From: Nitrococcus mobilis Nb-231
Lineage (GTDB): Bacteria; Pseudomonadota; Gammaproteobacteria; Nitrococcales; Nitrococcaceae
DNA length: 64,000 nucleotides
Direction: 5' to 3'
Assembly: GCF_000153205.1 (NCBI RefSeq)
Contig: NZ_CH672427.1
Location: 3,464,596-3,528,595 of the forward strand
Shown here: positions 33,983 through 42,051 of the stretch, in pieces
Numbering within the stretch: the stretch's first letter is position 1
How the letters are laid out: every line of letters starts with the position of its first letter
The notes under the pieces: generated by a model
Databases searched by the model: none
The model's input: the letters and a program-made list of their open reading frames with translations, nothing else
What the model was told of the DNA's origin: nothing
Program-made: the position numbers and the translations under genes

Positions 33983-35227
33983 GTGAATCTTTTAGTCGTT
34001 TCCCATTACTTTTGGCCAGAAGCTTTCATAATTACCGACCTGGTCAAGCGGCTTGTTAAGCACGGACATAATGTAACCGTGTTGACGGGGCGGCCGAACT
34101 ACCCGGATGGCGAGCTGTTTCCGGGTTACGCGGAGCCGAAACTGCGACACGAACAGCTCCCGGAAGGGATCGACGTCTTTCGTGTGCCGCTGCGGCCGCG
34201 AGGTGTGGGTGGGGCGTCGAACCTCATATTAAATTATCTCTCTTTCGTCTGGCTGGGACTTAGATATTTCCCGCGGTTGGTTAAGAATCGCGACTTCGAT
34301 TCCATCCTGGTTTTCGCGCCCTCTCCGATAACACAGGCCATCCCTGCCATTTTTCTCAAGTACTGCAAGCGAGCGCATCTTGCGATTTGGGTGCAGGACC
34401 TATGGCCGGAGAGCCTGGCCGCCACAGGCTTCGTGCGCAATCGCCTCATCTTGCGAGCAGTAGGTTGGATGGTGCATGGAATCTATGCTTGTACGGATAC
34501 CCTGCTGGTGCAGTCCCGTGCCTTTATCGCTCCTACGGCGCGTTTCGCACGCGCTGACAAGATTATTTATTATCCCAACTCGATTGACCCGCCCGGGCTC
34601 GATGCCGCGGGAGACAATCCATTGCCTCTCGATCTGCTAGAGCTGCTGGAAACACACTTCTGCGTTGTTTTCGCGGGCAACATCGGCAAGGCTCAGGCCG
34701 TCGAGACGTTGGTGGGAGCGGCGGCGCGACTCAAGGAGGTGAGCGGGTGCAAGTTCGTCCTGGTCGGTAGTGGTAGCATGGTAAGTTGGGTTCGCGAGCG
34801 GAAAGACACCTTGGGGTTGGACAACCTGGTGCTTGCCGGCCGCTTCCCGATGGACACGATGCCCCAGATCTTCCGGCGTGCGGCGGCGTTAGTCGTGACG
34901 CTGAAGGATGAAGAGATCTTCTCATTTACCGTGCCGAGTAAACTTCAGGCTTATTTGGCGGCGGGAAAGCCCATCATTGCAGCGTTAAACGGTGAGGGTG
35001 CACGGGTGGTTAGAGAAGCCGGTGCAGGGGTGAGCTGTGCGGCTGAGGACGCTGGCGCGCTGGCGCAGTGTGTGCGTGACCTTTACGTCTTACCGCGAAG
35101 CGAGCGGGAACGCATGGGTGCGGCGGGTTATGCGTATTTCCTCGAGCATTTTGAAATGAATCGGCAGGCGCGGCGGTTGGTGGAAATTCTGGAATGCCGG
35201 ATGGCACACACGCGAGGGGAGGGCTGA
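33983..35227 (+). CDS. wbuB: Glycosyltransferase family 4, WbuB type (L-FucNAc transferase)
   Basis: A 414-residue GT4 enzyme similar to WbuB: MNLLVVSHYFWPEAFIITDL, VLTGRPNYPDGELFPGY, IWVQDLWPESLAATG and FAGNIGKAQAVETLV are characteristic. WbuB transfers L-FucNAc, and genes for UDP-L-FucNAc synthesis follow directly, which supports the call. Start GTG 33983. The stop overlaps the next ATG (TGATG). Confidence 0.86.
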   Translation: MNLLVVSHYFWPEAFIITDLVKRLVKHGHNVTVLTGRPNYPDGELFPGYAEPKLRHEQLPEGIDVFRVPLRPRGVGGASNLILNYLSFVWLGLRYFPRLVKNRDFDSILVFAPSPITQAIPAIFLKYCKRAHLAIWVQDLWPESLAATGFVRNRLILRAVGWMVHGIYACTDTLLVQSRAFIAPTARFARADKIIYYPNSIDPPGLDAAGDNPLPLDLLELLETHFCVVFAGNIGKAQAVETLVGAAARLKEVSGCKFVLVGSGSMVSWVRERKDTLGLDNLVLAGRFPMDTMPQIFRRAAALVVTLKDEEIFSFTVPSKLQAYLAAGKPIIAALNGEGARVVREAGAGVSCAAEDAGALAQCVRDLYVLPRSERERMGAAGYAYFLEHFEMNRQARRLVEILECRMAHTRGEG

Positions 35228-36084
35228 TGCGGGTTTTGATCCTGGGTGTGACTGGAATGCTGGGAAGCGCTGTGTTCCGGGTGTTCGAAGCCGATGAGCG
35301 AAACGAGGTGTGGGGAACGATGCGCGACGCTACAGCGCGTCGCTTTTTCCCTGAGCGGGTCCATGATCGCTTACTCGGTGGTATCGATGTACTCGATCAG
35401 GACGCGCTCGCCGAGGCTCAGTCGCACGCTAACCCGGATCTCGTCATCAATTGCGTAGGCTTGATAAAACAGCGCAAGGAGGCGAAGAATCCGCTCCGCG
35501 TGCTGCCGATCAACGCCATGTTGCCGCATCGTCTCGCCAGGCTTTGCGCGCTGACGGATGCCCGCCTGATCCACGTGAGCACCGACTGCGTCTTTTCCGG
35601 AGGTTCAGGAAGGTATGCCGAAGCCGACCGTTCCGATGCGGAAGATCTGTATGGAAAGTCGAAGTTTATCGGCGAGCTGCACGATTCTCCCCATGCGATT
35701 ACTTTGCGGACATCGATTATCGGCCACGAGCTCAGCTCGAATCACGCGCTGGTCGACTGGTTTCTATCGCAAGAGAACGCAGTTAAGGGATATACCAACG
35801 CCGTATTCTCCGGCCTGCCGACAGTGGAGTTGGCGCGTGTGATGAGGGACTTCGTCGCGCCGCGCCCGCGATTGCATGGCTTGTATCACGTCGCCGCGCG
35901 GCCCATCGACAAGTTCTCTTTGCTGACGTTGATAGCCGAGGTGTACGGCAAGAAAATCGAAATTACGCCGGATGACAAGCTACGTATTGACCGCTCCCTT
36001 ATTTCAGAGCGCTTTACGGCGGCGACCGGCTACGTTGCGCCAGAGTGGCCGGATCTTGTCCGGCTCATGTACCAAAATCGTTGA
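35227..36084 (+). CDS. RmlD-like SDR reductase of the UDP-L-FucNAc pathway (FnlB/WbjC position)
   Basis: A 285-residue SDR. It has the Rossmann motif MRVLILGVTGMLGSAV, HVSTDCVFSGG and an active-site Y-x3-K as LYGKSKFIGE. It is RmlD-like and takes the place of FnlB/WbjC between WbuB and FnlA. Start ATG 35227 with GAGGGGAGGG immediately upstream. Role inferred from neighbours: reduction of the 4-keto intermediate. Confidence 0.82.
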   Translation: MRVLILGVTGMLGSAVFRVFEADERNEVWGTMRDATARRFFPERVHDRLLGGIDVLDQDALAEAQSHANPDLVINCVGLIKQRKEAKNPLRVLPINAMLPHRLARLCALTDARLIHVSTDCVFSGGSGRYAEADRSDAEDLYGKSKFIGELHDSPHAITLRTSIIGHELSSNHALVDWFLSQENAVKGYTNAVFSGLPTVELARVMRDFVAPRPRLHGLYHVAARPIDKFSLLTLIAEVYGKKIEITPDDKLRIDRSLISERFTAATGYVAPEWPDLVRLMYQNR

Positions 36085-36320
36085 CTCGCTTACATTGCTC
36101 CTTCGAAATCATGGTGGGTAAGGAGCCAAGCCACCGCAATACTTGATGGCCATGATCTTGTTGTTGAGCCCATCCGAGGCTGGTTGAGTGATATCTGGCT
36201 CGGTCGGAGCGGTGTGTGGCTTTACACTGCGGCGCCATTCAAAGGGCACATTGGCTGCATGGCATGGTTGGGACGCGATGCTGAGCAAGTTACGCGGCAG
36301 ATTAGGCAAAGAGAGCAGCC
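36085..36320 (-). other. Gap with possible transposase C-terminal remnant
   Basis: A 236-bp gap inside the fnl block. On the minus strand around 36135-36190 the translation SDGLNNKIMAIKYCGG resembles the end of DDE transposases (consensus S..IEG.NNKIK.IKR). No other part of a transposase is present, so this is a weak call. Confidence 0.3.
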
Positions 36321-37385
36321 ATGATTTTCGAGAATAAGTCGATTCTGGTCACTGGCGGGACGGGATCGCTGGGAAAGGTGCTCGTCCGGCGGATACTCGC
36401 GGGTGAATTTGGCACACCTAGGAAGGTGATCGTTTTGTCCCGGGACGAAGGCAAGCAGCACGACATGCGGTTGGCCTACCTGCACCAGCAGGTGACCACG
36501 GACGAGATCATTTATCGGAATTTTATGCAGGCGCTGGAGTTCCGCATCGGCGATGTGCGTGACTATGCGGATGTCTGCGGCGCCGTGCAGAGCGCAGACA
36601 TTGTCGTTAACGCGGCGGCACTGAAGCAGGTGCCGACCTGTGAGTACTTTCCCGAGCAGGCGGTGCTTACGAATTGCATGGGAGCCGCGAACATCGTTCG
36701 GGCTGTTCGGGAGCACGGTTATCCGGTCGAGACTGTTGTTGGCATCAGCACTGACAAGGCGTGCAAGCCGGTTAACGTCATGGGTATGACGAAGGCGCTA
36801 CAGGAGCGCATCTTTATCGGCGCGAATGTGCTAGTGAGCGATACGCGTTTTATGTGCGTGCGTTATGGCAATGTTTTGGCCTCGCGCGGATCCGTTATCC
36901 CGCTGTTCCATCACCAAATCCGCAATGGCGGCCCGGTCACTGTTACCTCGCCGAATATGACTCGTTTTCTACTGAGCCTCGATCAGGCGGTGGATACTGT
37001 ATTCGCGGCATTGCGGGGCGCCAAACCGGGTGAGACTTATGTGCCCAATGCGCCGGCGGCGACCGTCGAAAATATTGCTAATGTGTTGATCGGCGACCGG
37101 GATATCGAGATCCGGGTCACCGGTGTCCGCCCCGGCGAGAAGATGCATGAAATTATGGTTTCCGAGGAGGAGTGCCTGCACACTGTTAGGCGCGGCGATT
37201 ACCTGACGATCCTTCCCATGCTGCCGGAGCTTCGAGGTGAAAAAGGCGAAGGACCAGCCTTGAACAAGGAGTTTAGCTCCGCAGATAGGGTGCTGGATTT
37301 GGACGGCACGCGGGCACTGCTCGATCGCCACCGATTATTGAGGGGCCTAGAGGAACTCGCCGAGGGTGGAGAGTTGCTTCGCTGA
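36321..37385 (+). CDS. fnlA: UDP-GlcNAc 4,6-dehydratase/5-epimerase FnlA (WbjB/CapE)
   Basis: A 354-residue SDR catalysing the first step to UDP-L-FucNAc. Hallmarks are MIFENKSILVTGGTGSLGKV, LSRDEGKQHDMR, NAAALKQVPTCEYFPEQA and the MGMTKALQERI helix that replaces the usual YxxxK. RPGEKMHEIMVSEEE is also typical. The closely following fnlC-type gene completes the block. Confidence 0.93.
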   Translation: MIFENKSILVTGGTGSLGKVLVRRILAGEFGTPRKVIVLSRDEGKQHDMRLAYLHQQVTTDEIIYRNFMQALEFRIGDVRDYADVCGAVQSADIVVNAAALKQVPTCEYFPEQAVLTNCMGAANIVRAVREHGYPVETVVGISTDKACKPVNVMGMTKALQERIFIGANVLVSDTRFMCVRYGNVLASRGSVIPLFHHQIRNGGPVTVTSPNMTRFLLSLDQAVDTVFAALRGAKPGETYVPNAPAATVENIANVLIGDRDIEIRVTGVRPGEKMHEIMVSEEECLHTVRRGDYLTILPMLPELRGEKGEGPALNKEFSSADRVLDLDGTRALLDRHRLLRGLEELAEGGELLR

Positions 37386-37394
37386 GGGCTTTTT

Positions 37395-38528
37395 GTGAAA
37401 CGACTCAAAGTAATGACCTTGGTCGGCACGAGGCCAGAAGTTATAAAACTGAGCCGGGTAATCGCCGAGCTCGACCGCTACACGGATCACTTGCTTGTCC
37501 ATTCGGGACAAAACTACGACTACGAACTGAACGAGATCTTTTTCAACGACCTGGGCATCCGCTCGCCTGATCGTTTCCTGAATGTGGCCTGCGAAACCGC
37601 CGCAGGCACAATTAGCCAGGTGATAGCCCGAGCCGACGAGCTCATGGGAATCGAGCAGCCGGACGCGTTCCTAATCTATGGAGATACCAATACTTGTCTG
37701 GCTGTTATCGCAGCCAAGCGACGTCAGATCCCCATTTTTCATATGGAGGCGGGTAACCGGTGTTTTGATCAGCGCGTGCCGGAGGAACTGAATCGGAAGA
37801 TCGTCGATCACCTAAGCGATATCAATCTGCCGCTCACGGAGCACGCCAGGCGATACCTGCTTGCGGAGGGGATTCGCCCGGAGATGATAATTAAAACCGG
37901 TTCTCCCATGAAGGAGATCCTGGCTCATTACCGGGATCGAATTGAAAGTTCGGATGTGCTTGAGCGGCTCGGCGTCGAGACCGGAGGCTATTTCCTGGTA
38001 AGTGCGCATCGCGAAGAGAATGTGGATACGCCGCGCCGCCTGAGTGAACTTTTGGATTCGCTCAAGGCAATAGCCGCCGAATACCGCAAGCCGATTATCA
38101 TGTCCACCCATCCGCGTACCCGACACCGAATGGAAGGTTGGGATCTGAGCGGGCTTGCCAAGCATGTGCGTTTTCTCAAGCCGCTGGGTTTCCTCGACTA
38201 CGTGCAGCTCCAAAAATCGGCGCTGTGTGTACTTTCGGACAGCGGTACGATTACCGAGGAGGCGGCACTGCTCAACCTGCGCGGGGTGATGATCAGGGAC
38301 GCTCATGAGCGGCCGGAAGGGATGGATCGAGGTACCATAATTATGGCGGGCCTTGAGTCGAATCGCATACTCCAGGCCGTTGCCACCATTCTCCACCAGC
38401 ACCCGCATCGCCCCGCGGCGGCTGCCATGGTGCCGGACTACGATGTCGACCGGGTTTCGGAGCAGGTCGTGCGGGTCATCATGAGCTACGTGGACTATGT
38501 CAATCGGACGGTTTGGCATAAGAGCTGA
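37395..38528 (+). CDS. fnlC: UDP-N-acetyl-L-talosamine 2-epimerase FnlC (WbjD/CapG)
   Basis: A 377-residue non-hydrolysing 2-epimerase making UDP-L-FucNAc. KVMTLVGTRPEVIKLSRVIA, HSGQNYDYELNEIFF, HMEAGNRCFDQRVPEELNRK, SAHREENVDT and LSDSGTITEEAALLN match WbjD/FnlC closely. A WbpI (UDP-GlcNAc3NAcA 2-epimerase) assignment is less likely because the gene adjoins fnlA. Start GTG 37395, nine bases after fnlA. Confidence 0.9.
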   Translation: MKRLKVMTLVGTRPEVIKLSRVIAELDRYTDHLLVHSGQNYDYELNEIFFNDLGIRSPDRFLNVACETAAGTISQVIARADELMGIEQPDAFLIYGDTNTCLAVIAAKRRQIPIFHMEAGNRCFDQRVPEELNRKIVDHLSDINLPLTEHARRYLLAEGIRPEMIIKTGSPMKEILAHYRDRIESSDVLERLGVETGGYFLVSAHREENVDTPRRLSELLDSLKAIAAEYRKPIIMSTHPRTRHRMEGWDLSGLAKHVRFLKPLGFLDYVQLQKSALCVLSDSGTITEEAALLNLRGVMIRDAHERPEGMDRGTIIMAGLESNRILQAVATILHQHPHRPAAAAMVPDYDVDRVSEQVVRVIMSYVDYVNRTVWHKS

Positions 38529-38559
38529 GTATCCGAAACATTTCCAATCGTCTTCAGTT

Positions 38560-38664
38560 ATGAAAAGGCATGTTCTCGGTATCGGTGCGCGGGGGCTCGT
38601 CGGGTCGCACCTCTGTGGGCGGCTTGATCCGAATGGAAAGCGGGTGATGGCAGTGGCAACGTGA
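38560..38664 (+). pseudogene. SDR/epimerase N-terminal remnant
   Basis: A 34-codon frame reading MKRHVLGIGARGLVGSHLCG and then a stop. It looks like the Rossmann start of a nucleotide-sugar epimerase (consensus V.G..GFVGSHL), truncated after the first beta-alpha unit, directly before another SDR gene. Confidence 0.45.
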
Positions 38665-38702
38665 GACAAGTGGCCACGCAATTGGATAGTAGAGGAGCGC
38701 AC

Positions 38703-39659
38703 GTGGACAGACCCCTGCGCATTGGCGTCACGGGGGCTTCCGGTTTTGTGGGGCGTGTGCTTCTGGAGCGCCTTGCCCGGGAGGGCTATCAAATTGTTGC
38801 CCTCACGAGGCAGCCAATCGACCTGCAAATTGCGACGGTGCGGGCAGTCGGGGATCTGGGCACTGCCGAAGGGCTGGGCGAGGCGCTGGAAGGCGTGGAC
38901 GTGCTCATCCATTTGGCGGCGCGGGCACATGTAATGCGTGAGCATCGTTCTGATGCCGTGGCGCTTTATCGTGCGGTTAATGTCGATGGTACCGTGCGTC
39001 TGGCCGAAGCGGCGGTAGGAGCGGGTATCAAGCGGATTGTATTTGTCAGCAGCATCAAGGTGAATGGTGAGCAAACCACGGCACGTCCATTCACTGCGGA
39101 CGACGAACCCGCGCCCGAGGATGCTTATGGCCTCTCGAAGCGGGAGGCTGAGGCGGCGCTTTGGAGGATCGCCGATAAAACGGGCCTGGAGGTTACCGTT
39201 ATCAGACCGCCCCTTGTGTACGGCCCTTTGGTAAAAGGGAATTTGCGTCGTCTTGTATCCTTTGTCCAGCGTGGACTGCCGTTGCCGTTGGGGGCTGTGC
39301 GGAATCGGCGCAGCCTCGTCAGCGTCTACAATTTATGCGATTTGCTCGTTCGATGCGTCGAGCACCCTGCAGCGGCGGGACAGACCTTTCTCGCTTCAGA
39401 CGGAGAGGATCTTTCCACTCCCGGGTTGATTCGAGAGATTGCCGCCGCGCTTTCACGACCGGCGCGGCTGTGGCCCGTTCCGGTACCGGTTCTCAGGTTG
39501 GCGGGTCGGATAACCGGAAGGCTCGATGAAGTCGACAGGCTCTGCGGCTCGCTGCAGGTGGATATCGCAAAGACATGTAATGTGCTTGACTGGCATCCGC
39601 CGTTGTCGGTCCGAGAGGGTTTTCGCCGTGCCATGGGCCGGGGCATAGCAAATTCGTGA
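38703..39659 (+). CDS. wbpV: UDP-4-keto-6-deoxy-HexNAc C4-reductase, WbpV/WreQ type
   Basis: A 318-residue SDR. It has the Rossmann motif RIGVTGASGFVGRVLLERL, SSIKVNGEQTT and the active site AYGLSKREAE. In the WbpV group the enzyme reduces the 4-keto-6-deoxy sugar to UDP-QuiNAc or UDP-FucNAc for the WbpL-type initiating transferase encoded next. GTG 38703 is preferred over GTG 38661 because AGAGGAG (38691-38697) is correctly spaced for it. A UDP-glucose 4-epimerase-like role is the alternative. Confidence 0.83.
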   Translation: MDRPLRIGVTGASGFVGRVLLERLAREGYQIVALTRQPIDLQIATVRAVGDLGTAEGLGEALEGVDVLIHLAARAHVMREHRSDAVALYRAVNVDGTVRLAEAAVGAGIKRIVFVSSIKVNGEQTTARPFTADDEPAPEDAYGLSKREAEAALWRIADKTGLEVTVIRPPLVYGPLVKGNLRRLVSFVQRGLPLPLGAVRNRRSLVSVYNLCDLLVRCVEHPAAAGQTFLASDGEDLSTPGLIREIAAALSRPARLWPVPVPVLRLAGRITGRLDEVDRLCGSLQVDIAKTCNVLDWHPPLSVREGFRRAMGRGIANS

Positions 39660-39703
39660 AGCCAGGCCATTATGCCCTTGCCTCTCAGTAAAGATAATTT
39701 CCG

Positions 39704-40714
39704 ATGCTGCTATTGGTATTGCTGGCTGCAGCCTTCGTGCTCAGCGCTGCCCTGACCTACGTCCTTCGGCTGTATGCGCTAAGAGTGGACCTGCTCGATG
39801 TGCCGAATGCGCGGAGCTCGCATGATCGGCCGACACCGCGGGGTGGTGGAATGGCCGTGGTGGCGGTGGTTCTCGTCGCCGGCTCGTGGCTCTGTCTCAC
39901 AATCGGGCTGAAAGGGGGTATAGCCGCGGCGCTTCTGGGCGGTGGCGCACTGGTGGCGGCCGTAGGATACCTCGATGACCATGCGGATGTGCCTGCGCGC
40001 TGGCGTTTGGCGGTGCACGTCATGGCGGCTGTCTGGGCGGTGGCATGGACCTTACCTTGGCCGCCATTGCCCTTGCCCGGCGTTGAGCTGCCGCTTGGCC
40101 GGGTCGGAGCCGTGCTTGCGGTGCCGGCAATTGTCTGGGTGCTGAACCTCTATAATTTTATGGACGGCATCGATGGGATCGCCGGTATGGAGGCGGTGAC
40201 GGTTGCCGCCACGGGGGGGGCATTGCTGTGGTGGGGCGGCTCGTCTGGGTTGGCTATGGTGTGCGCGACGGTGGCCGCCGCGTCGCTGGGCTTTCTGATC
40301 TGGAACTGGCCGCCGGCCAAGATTTTCATGGGCGATGCCGGTAGTGGTTTTCTCGGATTCCTGTTCGGGGCGCTCGCGGTTGTCGGGTTCGCCGAGGGCG
40401 CGCTGGCACCCTGGGTGTGGCTGATCCTATTGGGGGCGTTCATCGTGGATGCTACCTGGACGTTGGCCCGGCGGGTCTTGCGCGGGGAGCGCTTCTACCA
40501 GGCCCACCGCAGCCATGCCTACCAGCGCGCGGCGCGCCGCTATGGCAGTCACTTGCCGGTGACGGTGGCGGTTGGGGCCATCAACCTCGTCTGGCTCGCT
40601 CCGCTGGCTTGGGCGGCGGCCGCCTGGCCGCAGTGGGGTATAGTGCTGCTGGCTGTTGCCTGGATGCCGTTAATGCTGCTATGTCTGTATTTCCGAGCCG
40701 GAATGCCGGAGTAA
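39704..40714 (+). CDS. wbpL: Initiating undecaprenyl-phosphate HexNAc-1-P transferase, WbpL/WecA family
   Basis: A 336-residue polytopic membrane enzyme with about 10-11 segments that links the first sugar-1-phosphate to undecaprenyl phosphate. Family motifs: DVPNARSSHDRPTPRGGGMA (cytoplasmic loop 1), GYLDDH, NLYNFMDGIDGIAGMEA with the catalytic acids, MGDAGSGFLGF and RAHRSHAYQRAAR-like HxH loop (AHRSHAYQR). It follows the WbpV-type gene, the order seen in Pseudomonas O-antigen loci. A WbpM partner is expected next but absent. Confidence 0.92.
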   Translation: MLLLVLLAAAFVLSAALTYVLRLYALRVDLLDVPNARSSHDRPTPRGGGMAVVAVVLVAGSWLCLTIGLKGGIAAALLGGGALVAAVGYLDDHADVPARWRLAVHVMAAVWAVAWTLPWPPLPLPGVELPLGRVGAVLAVPAIVWVLNLYNFMDGIDGIAGMEAVTVAATGGALLWWGGSSGLAMVCATVAAASLGFLIWNWPPAKIFMGDAGSGFLGFLFGALAVVGFAEGALAPWVWLILLGAFIVDATWTLARRVLRGERFYQAHRSHAYQRAARRYGSHLPVTVAVGAINLVWLAPLAWAAAAWPQWGIVLLAVAWMPLMLLCLYFRAGMPE

Positions 40715-40721
40715 CTTGACC

Positions 40722-41111
40722 ATGAGCGATTCAACCCGCAGTGGCGACGATAGCAAGGGGCAGAGCCGCCCGCGGTATGTGCCGGCCCCCGGGGCCTCGG
40801 ACCCTTCCAAGGGGATGGTGCCGGATGAGTCGCATCCCCCGGCCGAGCCGACCAATTATAAGAGCAGGCGTTCCGATCCCGACGTGGAGTACCGAGAGTA
40901 CTCCACACGCCAGCCGGCGAGGGCTTCTGGGCTCTCGCACCCGGGGCGGGTGATATCTCCGAAGGCATGGTCTGGGTCGCGATCCGACCTCGCGGTGAAT
41001 AGGTGCTCTACCGGTGGCCGGGGCGGATCGGCTGCGCGTCGGCTGATGGCGGATCAAAGGTGCACGCGCTTTTGTGGCGGAGCCGGTTTCTTTAAGGTCG
41101 GCTGGCTATAA
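40722..41111 (+). CDS. Doubtful hypothetical protein
   Basis: An open frame of 129 codons starting ATG 40722, 8 bp after wbpL. Its first half is hydrophilic and rich in Pro, Ser, Arg and Asp (SRPRYVPAPGASDPSKGMVP). I recognise no domain, and the second half looks like chance translation. It could be a small disordered protein or no gene at all. Confidence 0.25.
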   Translation: MSDSTRSGDDSKGQSRPRYVPAPGASDPSKGMVPDESHPPAEPTNYKSRRSDPDVEYREYSTRQPARASGLSHPGRVISPKAWSGSRSDLAVNRCSTGGRGGSAARRLMADQRCTRFCGGAGFFKVGWL

Positions 41112-41125
41112 CCCCATTACAGAAT

Positions 41126-41146
41126 AATACGCTTCGCTATCGCGCC
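41126..41146 (-). repeat. Truncated copy of the 26-bp palindromic repeat
   Basis: AATACGCTTCGCTATCGCGCC matches 20 of the 21 corresponding bases of the inverted form of the repeat (compare 7919-7939) with its first five bases missing. It lies exactly where the RelE gene lost its beginning. Confidence 0.6.
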
Positions 41147-41151
41147 CTTAT

Positions 41152-41346
41152 ATCTCTATTCTGCTTTATAAGGTCAAGGCGTTAGCCGCTGATCCTTACG
41201 CGCCGAACAACAACGCGGAGTCCTTGAAGGGCTCACAGTATTATCGGCTGCGGGTTGGGGACTGGCGTGTGATCTATGACATTCGTGACGACGAGCTGAT
41301 CATAGTCGTTTTGACGGTCCAGCCACGTGGAAGGGTCTACCGATGA
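41152..41346 (+). pseudogene. RelE/ParE-family toxin gene, 5' truncated
   Basis: In frame to the stop at 41344-41346 the sequence reads KVKALAADPYAPNNNAESLK, then YYRLRVGDWRVIYDIRDDEL and a final RGRVYR, the C-terminal two thirds of a RelE/ParE toxin. The N-terminal strand and helix (about 28 residues) are missing: upstream the frame meets a stop (41125) and the 26-bp repeat remnant, with no start codon. The catalytic Arg-rich strands survive but a stable fold is unlikely. The stop overlaps the antitoxin start. Confidence 0.8.
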
Positions 41347-41729
41347 CTGCACAGATTATCAAGCGTAACGGCAAGCCCGAGTACGCGGTGCTGCCCTATG
41401 ATGAGTATCAGGACATGGTGGCGCGGCTGGAGGACTTGGAGGATATTGCGGCGGCCGATGAGGTGATGGCGGCGTTGAAGCGCGGCGAGGAAGAGCTGAT
41501 TCCCGCCGAGCTCGGAGACGCCTTGATGCAAGGAGAGAGCCCGATCCGGGTCTGGCGCCAGTACCGGGGCGTGACCCAGGCCGCACTGGCGAACGCGGCT
41601 GGCATCACCGCGGCGTATGTTTCGCAACTGGAGGCAGGCAAGCGCCAGCCTTCGGTCGAGGTATTGCGGGCCATGGCACGCAAGCTGAGTGTGGACATAG
41701 ACGATCTGCTGTCCGCAGCGGCAGATTGA
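41343..41729 (+). CDS. RelB/HTH-type antitoxin
   Basis: A 128-residue two-part antitoxin. The N-terminal 60 residues (AQIIKRNGKPEYAVLPYDEY) resemble the toxin-binding/Phd-like part; the C-terminal half is a Cro/CI helix-turn-helix (RGVTQAALANAAGITAAYVS, LEAGKRQPSVEVL). It overlaps the truncated toxin stop as ATGA, so translation of the intact pair was coupled. It now stands beside a broken toxin and may serve as an orphan repressor. Confidence 0.82.
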   Translation: MTAQIIKRNGKPEYAVLPYDEYQDMVARLEDLEDIAAADEVMAALKRGEEELIPAELGDALMQGESPIRVWRQYRGVTQAALANAAGITAAYVSQLEAGKRQPSVEVLRAMARKLSVDIDDLLSAAAD

Positions 41730-41843
41730 GGGTATCGTTTTGGCAGTTGCGCGCGCACTAAGGCCGTTCGGGCTTCGCGATCTGCGGCGCTGGCGGGGCG
41801 ATGCTTATGCAATATGAGGGGGACTGAACGACAACCAGGCCTG

Positions 41844-41942
41844 ATGAGGGCGACCATGCTCCGTAAGCTCGCGGCTCTGCCGAGACCGCTCAAAAAGCTG
41901 ATCAGCGTGGTCAGCCCGTCGGTCGAGAGACGTCACCCCTGA
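41844..41942 (+). pseudogene. Possible WbpM/PglF N-terminal remnant
   Basis: A 32-codon frame, MRATMLRKLAALPRPLKKLI then SVVSP, resembles the N-terminus of WbpM-type membrane dehydratases (LR.KL..LPR..KR.I....D). In Pseudomonas-type clusters wbpM follows wbpL. Here everything after the first 25 residues is missing, and the similarity is short, so this is a hypothesis. Confidence 0.4.
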
Positions 41943-41954
41943 ACGGCCCCGGTT

Positions 41955-42035
41955 ATGCTCGCTGTTGGCGCCATCAAATTGCTCTGGTTGTTTCCCTTCG
42001 CCTACGTGGCGGTGGCAGGGTTACTGGCGTCGTAA
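41955..42035 (+). CDS. Possible 26-residue hydrophobic peptide
   Basis: An ATG-started frame of 26 codons reading MLAVGAIKLLWLFPFAYVAV and a few more hydrophobic residues, a single potential membrane helix. It lies 17 bp before the HTH gene at 42052. It could be a small membrane peptide (toxin-like) or a chance frame in decayed DNA; no clear ribosome site. Confidence 0.2.
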   Translation: MLAVGAIKLLWLFPFAYVAVAGLLAS

Positions 42036-42051
42036 GGGCGAGGATTGAACC

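Noticed and set aside
37395-38528. WbpI-type UDP-GlcNAc3NAcA 2-epimerase to complete the wbp pathway
   Set aside because: Motifs and position next to fnlA fit FnlC/WbjD better; no separate wbpI is visible.
37812-39074. 420-codon minus-strand open frame across fnlC and wbpV
   Set aside because: Composition is His/Arg-rich without any domain, and it lies opposite two well-supported genes.
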